Below the pieces are notes generated by a model, which worked only from the letters and a program-made list of their open reading frames with translations, was not told where the DNA came from and did not search any database. 5,608 nucleotides of DNA, taken from assembly GCA_005240015.1 (NCBI GenBank), contig SBBV01000145.1, positions 1 to 5,608 of the forward strand. Reading direction: 5' to 3'. Positions 1 to 4,817 of the stretch are shown piece after piece. The DNA comes from Candidatus Odyssella thessalonicensis. Lineage in GTDB: Bacteria > Pseudomonadota > Alphaproteobacteria > Bin65. The stretch's first letter is position 1, and each line of letters starts with the position of its first letter. The translations under genes and the position numbers were made by a program.

Positions 1-179
1 ATCTCGAGGTGATCAAGACCGCCGACTGGATCATCGATCTGGGGCCCGAGGGCGGCGACAAGGGCGGCCGCGTGGTCGCCGCCGGCACGCCCGAAGACGT
101 GGCGCGCGTCAAGGCGAGCTTCACCGGCCAGTACCTGGCCCCGTTCCTCCGCGAACGGCGGGAGAAGAAGCGGGCTTGA
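1..179 (+). CDS. uvrA: UvrA excinuclease ABC subunit A, C-terminal end (partial)
   Basis: These are the last 58 codons of a gene that enters from the left edge, read in the frame beginning at base 3 and ending at a TGA at 177-179. The peptide opens with [18 protein letters not shown], the segment directly after the H-loop (usually ...EHN) of the second ABC ATPase domain of UvrA. It continues with [14 protein letters not shown] and [10 protein letters not shown], the usual UvrA C-terminus, and ends in a short basic tail (RERREKKRA). UvrA is the cytoplasmic damage-recognition ATPase of nucleotide excision repair; it loads UvrB onto lesions. The Walker motifs, signature motifs and zinc fingers all lie outside the window, so intactness of the gene cannot be judged. 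The tail is normal, with no frameshift. The gene converges with the EEP hydrolase gene, with 34 bp between the stop codons and no obvious strong terminator. Confidence 0.95.
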   Translation, partial: LEVIKTADWIIDLGPEGGDKGGRVVAAGTPEDVARVKASFTGQYLAPFLRERREKKRA

Positions 180-213
180 CGCCGACGGGCCGGGCGGAGC
201 CCATCAAACAGCC

Positions 214-1311
214 TCAGAATCTCAGATCCGCCCACAGCGCCGCGTGGTCGGAGGCGGCAGTGGCCTCGGATTTCACCTCCGGGAATTTCGGACCCTTCTT
301 GGTGTAGATGCCGCGCCGTTCCGTCTTCACGTCCTGCACCTTTGCCCATAGCGCCGGAGAGAGCAGCAGGTAGTCGATTTGCTGTTTGCCAGTTTTGTAG
401 GTGCCGGGCGGGCCTTGATAGGCCGGATGGGCCATCGCGTCCTTGAAGCCGATGTCCTGCACCAGCGGCTTCAGCGGCGCGCTGTCGGGCGTGTCGTTGA
501 GATCGCCGGCAGCGATAACGTAGGGCGAGCGCTCGAGCGCCGCCTTGGCGATGCGCGCGGCCTCAGCGGCCTGCGCAAGGCGCCGCGCGTCGTTGTCGGC
601 GGGATTGCCGTACCCTTTGCTCTTCAGGTGATTGCCGATGAGCCACAGCGGCTGCCCGTCCGGCGCCACGAATTCGAATTCCGGGCAGTCGCGGCTGAAC
701 ACTGATCGCCCGCCGGTCGGCGCGTGCACATGCGAGCGCACCGACTGCACCGGCAGCCGGCTCATCACCCCGATGTCGATGCCGCGCGGATCGTTGCCGT
801 CCACCAGCATGTTGTAAGCATAAAGGACGTTCTGCAGGTTCTTGAGGATCTGATCGTTGAAGCGCTGCAGCGTGAGCCGGTCCTCGACCTCGACCATCAA
901 AAGGATATCGGGGCTGATCGCCTCGATGACCTTGCCGGTCGCGAGCGTGGCGTCCGCGTCGATGTCCTCCTCCGTGAGCTCGACCCAGCCGGCCCATTCC
1001 GAGCGGGCGCTGGCGACAATCTCCACCTCCTTCTTGCCCTTCGGCACCTTGAACAGCCTGCCCTTGTTCTCGCGCACGACGAACGGCGGGTTCTTCTGGT
1101 TGCGGTTCCAGAGTTTGTAGGCGTCGAGGATCTTCTTGATGCGCTTCTGGTCGGCGGGCGTGTAGGGTTCGAGCTCGATGAGCTTGCTGAGTTCGGCATA
1201 GTCGGCGAGCACATCGCGGCCCTCGGCCCAGGTCGCGCCGCTCATCGCGGTCGGCCGTGAGAACAGGTTCTCGACGTTGAAGGTGGCGACGCGAAGGGTC
1301 CCGCCGGGCAT
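214..1311 (-). CDS. Endonuclease/exonuclease/phosphatase (EEP) family hydrolase
   Basis: A 365-residue protein with the complete metal-dependent EEP (DNase I/exonuclease III/sphingomyelinase fold) signature. Motifs in order, numbered from the chosen start: TFNVENLF (10-17, metal-site Asn12), LLMVEVED (138-144, candidate metal-binding Glu141), DPRGIDIGVMSR (174-185), IGNHLKSK (225-232, catalytic His228), AAGDLNDTP (268-276, Asp270 and Asn272), QIDYLLLS (311-318, Asp313) and SDHAALWADL at the C-terminus (Asp355-His356). All expected catalytic residues are present. The family hydrolyses phosphodiesters or phosphomonoesters; whether this one acts on DNA, RNA, a phospholipid or an inositol phosphate cannot be read from the sequence. 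No signal peptide or membrane segment is visible, so it is probably cytoplasmic. About 100 mostly polar residues (roughly 30-130) separate the Asn and Glu motifs, far more than in DNase I. The frame is open to an ATG at 1344, but the ATG at 1311 has the good ribosome binding site (AAAGGAG, 5 nt upstream) and starts just before the first beta strand, so it is preferred. The gene diverges from the CREST hydrolase gene and converges with uvrA. Confidence 0.9.
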   Translation of the reverse strand: MPGGTLRVATFNVENLFSRPTAMSGATWAEGRDVLADYAELSKLIELEPYTPADQKRIKKILDAYKLWNRNQKNPPFVVRENKGRLFKVPKGKKEVEIVASARSEWAGWVELTEEDIDADATLATGKVIEAISPDILLMVEVEDRLTLQRFNDQILKNLQNVLYAYNMLVDGNDPRGIDIGVMSRLPVQSVRSHVHAPTGGRSVFSRDCPEFEFVAPDGQPLWLIGNHLKSKGYGNPADNDARRLAQAAEAARIAKAALERSPYVIAAGDLNDTPDSAPLKPLVQDIGFKDAMAHPAYQGPPGTYKTGKQQIDYLLLSPALWAKVQDVKTERRGIYTKKGPKFPEVKSEATAASDHAALWADLRF

Positions 1312-1316
1312 GCGCG

Positions 1317-1323
1317 CTCCTTT
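1317..1323 (-). promoter_or_regulatory. Ribosome binding site that sets the EEP gene start
   Basis: On the - strand this reads AAAGGAG and lies 5 nt upstream of the ATG at 1311-1309. The alternative in-frame ATG at 1344 has no comparable purine run in front of it, so the shorter 365-residue product is preferred over 376 residues. Confidence 0.75.
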
Positions 1324-1325
1324 CC

Positions 1326-1368
1326 CCGCAAGTGTTTGGCGCATGCTGGCACCAGCGACAACTTGCGG
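1326..1368. repeat. Nested inverted repeat in the divergent intergenic region
   Basis: A perfect 8-bp inverted repeat, CCGCAAGT (1326-1333) and ACTTGCGG (1361-1368), encloses a second perfect one, GCTGG-CA-CCAGC (1345-1356). It lies in the 159-bp gap between the divergent EEP and CREST genes, immediately upstream of the EEP Shine-Dalgarno. It could be an operator for a dimeric regulator or a hairpin in the EEP mRNA leader. No known operator is recognised, and 8-bp arms can occur by chance in GC-rich DNA. Confidence 0.35.
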
Positions 1369-1458
1369 TAAGTGGGAAAGCTCACACAGCGCGCTATCCC
1401 GGAATCCCGAGCCCCTGCCCCTTGCCAGCCCGGCGTGCTCCTTTGCTGGCCCGAGAAC

Positions 1459-1464
1459 AGGAGA
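1459..1464 (+). promoter_or_regulatory. Ribosome binding site that sets the CREST hydrolase start
   Basis: AGGAGA sits 6 nt before the ATG at 1471. The same frame is open upstream to a GTG at 1372, but that codon has no Shine-Dalgarno and would add a polar, proline-containing extension before the first membrane segment. The ATG at 1471 is therefore preferred. Confidence 0.75.
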
Positions 1465-1470
1465 TCAGCG

Positions 1471-2298
1471 ATGGCCCGCCCACTCGGCATGGATGCGCCG
1501 GCTCCGCCGGCCTTTGGCGCGCTCGTCCTCACCGCGCTCGCGGCGACCCTCGCCATCGCGATCTACGCCGCCGGGCCGCTGGCGCAGAACCAGCATTTCC
1601 ACGCCTTCGCCGACACCACGCTGTTCGGCGTCGCCCATTTCGGCAATGTCGCGTCGAACGCCGGCTATCTCGTCGTCGGCGCCGCCGGATTGTGGCGCCT
1701 CGCCGCGCTGCGCGACCGGATTCCGGCGCCGACGCGCCTCGCGATGCACGCGTGGTGCGTGGGCTTCATCCTCGTGGCCGCTGGATCGGCCTGGTATCAC
1801 GCCGATCCCAGCGACGCATCGCTGGTCTGGGACCGCGCCGCGATGACCATCGTGTTCGCGGCCGCCACCGCGATCTACCTTTCCGACCGCGGCGCCGGCC
1901 GCGCCGGGATGATGGCCTTCGCCGCGCTGGCGGCGCTCGGGCTGTGGACGCAGCTCTATTGGGGCGCCACCGGCGATCTTCGTCCCTATCGTTTCGCCGA
2001 GCTGCTGCCGTTCGTGCTGGTGCCCGCCATCTGCCTGCTCTATCGCGGCCACCTCACCACCTTCCGGCAAGCGGCGGCCGTGATGGCGGTGTTCGCCGCC
2101 GCCACCGCATGCGAGCATTTCGACGTCGCCATCGCCGAGCGGCTCGGCGGCGTCACCAGCGGCCACACCGTGAAGCACTTGCTGTCCGCCTGGGCGGGCT
2201 GCCTGATGTTGCCGCGGCCGCGCAATATTCCGTCCGCCGCGCTTGACCGGACGCGTCCAGCGGCAGATTTTGCGCCGGTAATGGGGCACGCCGGCTAG
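1471..2298 (+). CDS. CREST-superfamily (alkaline ceramidase-like) integral membrane hydrolase
   Basis: A 275-residue multi-spanning membrane protein. The sequence carries the bacterial alkaline-ceramidase-like pattern: HFHAFADTTLFG (42-53), GNVASN (58-63, two spaced Asn residues at the start of a helix), GSAWYH (105-110) followed by LVWDRAAMT (118-126), DLRPYRFAELLPF (169-181), and SGHTVKHLLSA (230-240). Ser106, His110, Asp121, His232 and His236 match the Ser-His-Asp-His-His zinc site known for the CREST superfamily (alkaline ceramidases, PAQR receptors, Per1). Hydrophobic segments lie near 14-34, 58-76, 91-109, 121-137, 146-164, 175-191, 199-214 and 230-247. This is a seven-helix core with one extra N-terminal helix. 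The expected chemistry is zinc-dependent hydrolysis of a lipid amide in the inner membrane; the actual substrate is unknown, since ceramide is not made by all alphaproteobacteria. The C-terminal 25 residues are a polar tail. It is the first of four + strand genes; the next starts 43 bp downstream. Confidence 0.85.
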   Translation: MARPLGMDAPAPPAFGALVLTALAATLAIAIYAAGPLAQNQHFHAFADTTLFGVAHFGNVASNAGYLVVGAAGLWRLAALRDRIPAPTRLAMHAWCVGFILVAAGSAWYHADPSDASLVWDRAAMTIVFAAATAIYLSDRGAGRAGMMAFAALAALGLWTQLYWGATGDLRPYRFAELLPFVLVPAICLLYRGHLTTFRQAAAVMAVFAAATACEHFDVAIAERLGGVTSGHTVKHLLSAWAGCLMLPRPRNIPSAALDRTRPAADFAPVMGHAG

Positions 2299-2341
2299 AG
2301 GCGTTGACGACCTGGGCCGGCGCGCCCGGCGAAAGGACGCG

Positions 2342-2650
2342 ATGACGCTCGAGGAGATGTGGAACGAGCTGAAGGGCCGCATCGCGCCCGACAGCCAGAT
2401 CCAGACCTGGACCGCCGACAAGGGCTATGGCGAGGACAAGTTCATCGTCGTGGCGGTCAAGGGCGGGTTCGTGCAGGTGGTGGCGCCCGGCGACGAGAAG
2501 GCGCAGAAGATCCCGGACCGCGACTTCGCCACCGTGCTCGGCCTGTGGAACGACTATGTCGACGGCAAGCTGCCACTGGCCAAGGTCCGCGAGCAGACGA
2601 AGTTCGCGACTCACGTCGTGAGCATTCTCCACGCGCTCGAGCGCCAATAG
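2342..2650 (+). CDS. Small protein of unknown function (102 aa)
   Basis: I cannot name this protein. It is 102 residues, soluble, with no signal peptide or membrane helix. The N-terminus (MTLEEMWNELKGRI) looks helical. It is followed by a probable beta hairpin (FIVVAVKGGFVQVVAP, 34-49) with a Gly-Gly turn, a charged linker, then two helices containing DFATVLGLWNDYVDGK (61-76) and VREQTKFATHVVSILHALE (82-100). The spaced aromatic and polar pattern W..Y..GK...VR..TKF.THV.SIL looks like a conserved signature and not random sequence. Coding status is supported by strong third-position G/C bias, a Shine-Dalgarno (AAAGGA at 2332-2337) 4 nt before the ATG, and a fit between the neighbouring + strand genes. 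It could be a small nucleic-acid- or protein-binding module; that is a guess from size and secondary-structure pattern only. Confidence 0.75.
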   Translation: MTLEEMWNELKGRIAPDSQIQTWTADKGYGEDKFIVVAVKGGFVQVVAPGDEKAQKIPDRDFATVLGLWNDYVDGKLPLAKVREQTKFATHVVSILHALERQ

Positions 2651-2713
2651 GCAGCCGCGCCGCTTCGCACCCCGGCGCCGCTGAATCGTTATTGGAACAT
2701 TCCGGCGCCACGT

Positions 2714-2718
2714 GGAGG
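2714..2718 (+). promoter_or_regulatory. Ribosome binding site that sets the DUF2934 gene start
   Basis: GGAGG lies 5 nt before the ATG at 2724. A GTG at 2712 opens the same frame four codons earlier but overlaps this Shine-Dalgarno and lacks its own, so the ATG is chosen. Confidence 0.8.
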
Positions 2719-2723
2719 AAGCC

Positions 2724-3032
2724 ATGAACCAGAGCAAGCGCGAGCGCATCGCGGCCCGGGCCTACGAGATTTGGGAGCGCGAGGGCCGTCCGGCGAACAA
2801 GAACGAGGAGCACTGGCGGCGCGCGGAGCAGGAGCTCGCGGCCGAGGAAAGCACCGCGCAGATGGGCGGCAGCGGCGAAGGCGCGCAAGCCCGCGACCTC
2901 GACACCCGGCTGTTGGACGCCGCTTCGCCGCTCAGCGGGGACAAGAAAACGGCCGCGGAAGGAGCGAAGCAGCCGAAGCGCAAGACAGCCTCCGGCCGCC
3001 CCCGCTCGCGCAAGCCGCCGCAGCAGGGTTGA
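2724..3032 (+). CDS. DUF2934 domain protein with a basic C-terminal tail
   Basis: A 102-residue soluble protein. Residues about 5-41 form a typical DUF2934 module: RERIAARAYEIWEREGRP, then HWRRAEQELAAE, giving two amphipathic helices joined by a short loop around GRPANKNEEH. This family of small proteins is common in Hyphomicrobiales and has no established biochemical role. After the domain come a Gly/Ser/Ala-rich linker (about 45-72) and a Lys/Arg/Pro-rich tail (about 73-102, with KQPKRKTASGRPRSRKPP). The tail is reminiscent of low-complexity, nucleic-acid-binding tails of histone H1-like proteins. The tail's role is inference from composition only. The gene is 73 bp after the unknown 102-residue gene and 84 bp before the copper chaperone gene. 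I see no convincing promoter in either gap. Confidence 0.85.
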   Translation: MNQSKRERIAARAYEIWEREGRPANKNEEHWRRAEQELAAEESTAQMGGSGEGAQARDLDTRLLDAASPLSGDKKTAAEGAKQPKRKTASGRPRSRKPPQQG

Positions 3033-3105
3033 TCGGGGCCGGCCGCTGCGACGATTTCGAGGCTAGGCGCTTGCTTCGCCGAGCGCAAAGTGACGCAGAG
3101 TTCTT

Positions 3106-3111
3106 GGGGGA
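3106..3111 (+). promoter_or_regulatory. Ribosome binding site that sets the PCu(A)C chaperone start
   Basis: The purine run GGGGGA lies 5 nt before the ATG at 3117. A GTG at 3090 opens the frame nine codons earlier. Starting there would put a polar stretch (TQSSWGIR) ahead of a clean signal peptide, so the ATG is preferred. Confidence 0.7.
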
Positions 3112-3116
3112 TCAGA

Positions 3117-3593
3117 ATGCATTTTGCTCGCACTGCGGCCGGCGTTCTGGCGCTCGCATCGTGTTTGGCCGCCGCAGCCGCGCCGGCGCACGAGTTCCAC
3201 CGCCTCGGCGACATCGTCATCGAACAACCCTGGGCGCGCGCGACGCCGATCAAGGTCGGCGGCGCCTATGTGACGGTGCGCAACAACGGCGCCCTCGCCG
3301 ACCGCCTGGTCAAGGTGGCGTCGCCCTTGGCCGAGAAAGGCGAGATCCACGAAACCAGGGTCGAAGGCGGCATGGCGATGATGCGCCCCGTCGACGGCAT
3401 CGCGCTCGGGCCGCGCAGCTCGGTGCAGCTCAAGCCCGGGGGCCTCCACATCATGCTGATGGGCCTCGCGCGCCCGCTCAAGGAGGGCGAGCGCATCAAG
3501 CTCGTCTTCACCTTCGAGCGCGCGGGCACGATCGAGGTCGAGGCGCGGGTCGAGAAGGCCGGCGCGATCGCGCCCGGCCACACGGAACACTGA
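3117..3593 (+). CDS. Periplasmic copper chaperone, PCu(A)C family
   Basis: A 158-residue exported protein. An N-terminal signal peptide has a short polar start (MHFARTA), a hydrophobic core and a signal peptidase I site APA|HEF after residue 24. The mature domain is the PCu(A)C cupredoxin-like fold: IEQPWARATP (35-44), GGAYVTVRNNG (48-58), then the copper motif. His78, Met89, His111 and Met113 match the family consensus H-X10-M-X21-H-X-M exactly, and MRPVDGI and PGGLHIMLMGL are classic family strings. These proteins bind Cu(I) in the periplasm and deliver it to the CuA site of cytochrome c oxidase, often with SCO/Sco1. No SCO, cox or copper-efflux gene is in view, so this copy stands apart from its usual partners. 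An LASC string at residues 13-16 also fits a lipobox, so membrane anchoring is possible. The extra Met86 and Met88 and a C-terminal HTEH could add metal ligands; that is inference. Confidence 0.93.
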   Translation: MHFARTAAGVLALASCLAAAAAPAHEFHRLGDIVIEQPWARATPIKVGGAYVTVRNNGALADRLVKVASPLAEKGEIHETRVEGGMAMMRPVDGIALGPRSSVQLKPGGLHIMLMGLARPLKEGERIKLVFTFERAGTIEVEARVEKAGAIAPGHTEH

Positions 3594-3598
3594 ATTTT

Positions 3599-3670
3599 GG
3601 GACCGCGCGCCTCCAGGCGCGCTACCCGCCCGGCTTCGAACGAACGGCGCGGCTGGAGCGGCGCGGTCCC
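3599..3670. terminator. Long imperfect inverted repeat between convergent genes, probable bidirectional terminator
   Basis: The left arm (3599-3616, GGGACCGCGCGCCTCCAG) and right arm (3653-3670, CTGGAGCGGCGCGGTCCC) pair over 18 positions with only a 2-nt internal mismatch. A further GCGC/GCGC pairing (3617-3620 with 3647-3650) extends the stem. The element fills the gap between two stop codons, starting 5 nt after the copper chaperone stop and ending 3 nt before the stop of the convergent peptidase gene. The position suggests transcription termination from both sides. Neither strand shows the run of T residues expected after an intrinsic terminator stem, so it could instead stabilise 3' ends or work with Rho. 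Confidence 0.55.
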
Positions 3671-3673
3671 AGC

Positions 3674-4789
3674 TCAGCCTTTCGATAAACCCTCGATGGC
3701 CAAGCGGATCGTCTGCCGGCTGCGCCACAGCACCGCTTCGCGCCAGGCGTCGGTGTCCGGATAGAACGCCTTCCGGAGCTGCGCCTTGATCTTCCGCGTG
3801 CGCGGATCGCGCCAGCGCACGGGGCCTTGCGCGTGCAGCCAGTGGTCGGCGACGAGCGCCGGGCGCACCACGCGCAGGCTGTCATAGGTGCCGAACTCGA
3901 TGCCGACGTAGGCGACGCGCGCGCCGAGCGTCCGCTCCCAGAGCAGGCTCGCGAAACCGTGCCGCGCGCCGGGCGCCGGCTGGCCGGCATTGGTCGTGCC
4001 GGCGAACGGCTCGCTCAGATTGTCGCCGTAGAGCTTGCGCGCGAGCGCAGCCGAGCCCGTCTTCGGCATATGTGCGCAGAGGAGATCGCCGTAGCCGTGG
4101 GGCCCCAGGCCGGTGTGATAGTCGACCACCGCCACGCGGCGGCGCCGCTTCAGCCCGTAGTCGGCGATGATCGCCGCCTCGGTGCGATGCGACCAGGTCG
4201 GCGCGGTGCCGCCGTAGAACAGGCCTTGCGGGTGGCGGTACTGCCCGCCGCTCATCGCGACGTTGAACGCCGGCAGGCCGTGGCGCGCGATATAGCCGCG
4301 CATCTTCGCCTTCGCGCGCTCATAGACCGGCCCCGAGATCTTGGACGGAAGGATCGCATCGGCGAGTTCGTCATAGCCGGGATTGGCCGGCGCCGGCTCC
4401 GTGAAGTCGATGAAGTTGCGATTGAGATCGACGCCGTCTTCGGTCACGCGCCGGATCCACGCGAAGCCATGGGGGTTGATCGCGTGCACGAGCAGGAGCG
4501 CCATCCCGCGCGGGAGCGTGGGCGGCGTCGTGAGCACATCCATCAGCGCGCCGGCGCCGCAGAATCCCTCGACGCCGTGCGTGCCCGAAATCAGCACCAG
4601 CACCTTCGCGGCGTTGCGCGGACCGAGCCACGCGCAATCGGCGGCGAGCGCTTCGCCGCCGGGCCCGCGATTGGGATTGGCGTAGCTTCTCACCGCGGCG
4701 CGGCGCGCCTGGGCGGCGGCGAGGAAACGGCGGCGCGATTGGGCATAGTCGCGCGGAAAGCAGGCGCGCGCCGCGCTCAGCAGGTCCAT
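3674..4789 (-). CDS. M14-type zinc metallopeptidase, DUF2817 family (downstream tandem copy)
   Basis: A complete 371-residue protein of the DUF2817 group of M14 (carboxypeptidase A-like) metallopeptidases. Visible motifs: ISGTHGVEGFCGAG (67-80), in which His71 and Glu74 form the HxxE zinc motif; INPHGFAWIRRVTEDGVDLNRNF (104-126), with the Asn123-Arg124 pair that binds the substrate carboxylate in M14 enzymes; SGGQYRHPQGLFYGG (180-194); VVDYHTGLGPHGYG (221-234), with the third zinc ligand His225; and GIEFGTYD (296-303), with the probable catalytic Glu298. All key residues are present. There is no signal peptide, so it is likely cytoplasmic; substrate unknown (a peptide or amidated amino acid is expected). 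The start ATG at 4789 has a Shine-Dalgarno GGAG at 4795-4798. The gene lies 28 bp downstream of a close paralogue on the same strand, so they are probably co-transcribed. A 5-residue insertion near 267-272 (around NAGQP) distinguishes it from that paralogue. Confidence 0.9.
   Translation of the reverse strand: MDLLSAARACFPRDYAQSRRRFLAAAQARRAAVRSYANPNRGPGGEALAADCAWLGPRNAAKVLVLISGTHGVEGFCGAGALMDVLTTPPTLPRGMALLLVHAINPHGFAWIRRVTEDGVDLNRNFIDFTEPAPANPGYDELADAILPSKISGPVYERAKAKMRGYIARHGLPAFNVAMSGGQYRHPQGLFYGGTAPTWSHRTEAAIIADYGLKRRRRVAVVDYHTGLGPHGYGDLLCAHMPKTGSAALARKLYGDNLSEPFAGTTNAGQPAPGARHGFASLLWERTLGARVAYVGIEFGTYDSLRVVRPALVADHWLHAQGPVRWRDPRTRKIKAQLRKAFYPDTDAWREAVLWRSRQTIRLAIEGLSKG
3828..3865. repeat. 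38-bp exact direct repeat, copy 1 (inside the downstream peptidase gene)
   Basis: This segment is identical to 4972-5009 and lies 1144 bp from it, at the equivalent codons of the two tandem peptidase genes (the RPALVADHWLHAQ region). It is a remnant of the gene duplication or of later gene conversion, not an independent element. Confidence 0.85.
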
Positions 4790-4794
4790 CGTCG

Positions 4795-4798
4795 CTCC
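4795..4798 (-). promoter_or_regulatory. Ribosome binding site of the downstream DUF2817 gene
   Basis: Read on the - strand this is GGAG, 5 nt before the ATG at 4789. It lies inside the 28-bp gap after the stop codon of the upstream paralogue, which supports reinitiation or co-translation from one transcript. Confidence 0.7.
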
Positions 4799-4817
4799 AT
4801 GAGGTGGTCGATCAGGT

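Noticed and set aside
180..213. Terminator between convergent uvrA and EEP genes
   Set aside because: Only a 4-bp stem (GGGC-GGA-GCCC at 192-202) without a T run; too weak to call.
724..1260. + strand open frame opposite the EEP gene
   Set aside because: Antisense shadow of a gene whose catalytic residues are all present on the other strand; no family resemblance.
2304..2309. TTGACG as a -35 box for the 102-residue gene
   Set aside because: A -10 box at proper spacing would fall in GC-only sequence on the ribosome binding site; no TATAAT-like hexamer is present.
2316..2330. Small hairpin GCCGG-CGCGC-CCGGC after the CREST gene as a terminator
   Set aside because: Five-bp stem with no T tract, immediately before the next ribosome binding site. 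Short perfect stems of this type are expected by chance in such GC-rich DNA.
1465..2421. Long - strand open frame (318 codons) opposite the CREST hydrolase gene
   Set aside because: It spans the real gene, the intergenic gap and part of the next gene. The product is Arg/Gly/His-rich low-complexity sequence typical of a shadow frame.
2694..2713. GGAAC at 2694-2698 as a -35 element of an EcfG-type general stress promoter for the DUF2934 gene
   Set aside because: The required CGTT-like -10 element at 16-17 nt spacing is absent, and it would overlap the Shine-Dalgarno sequence.
2153..2749. - strand open frame across the 2299-2750 region
   Set aside because: It overlaps three + strand genes that have better start signals and recognisable products.
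3019..3050. CGCAGC/GCTGCG inverted repeat with an internal GGCCGGCC palindrome at the end of the DUF2934 gene
   Set aside because: Six-bp arms with a 20-nt loop, partly inside the coding sequence and without a T tract; not distinguishable from chance.
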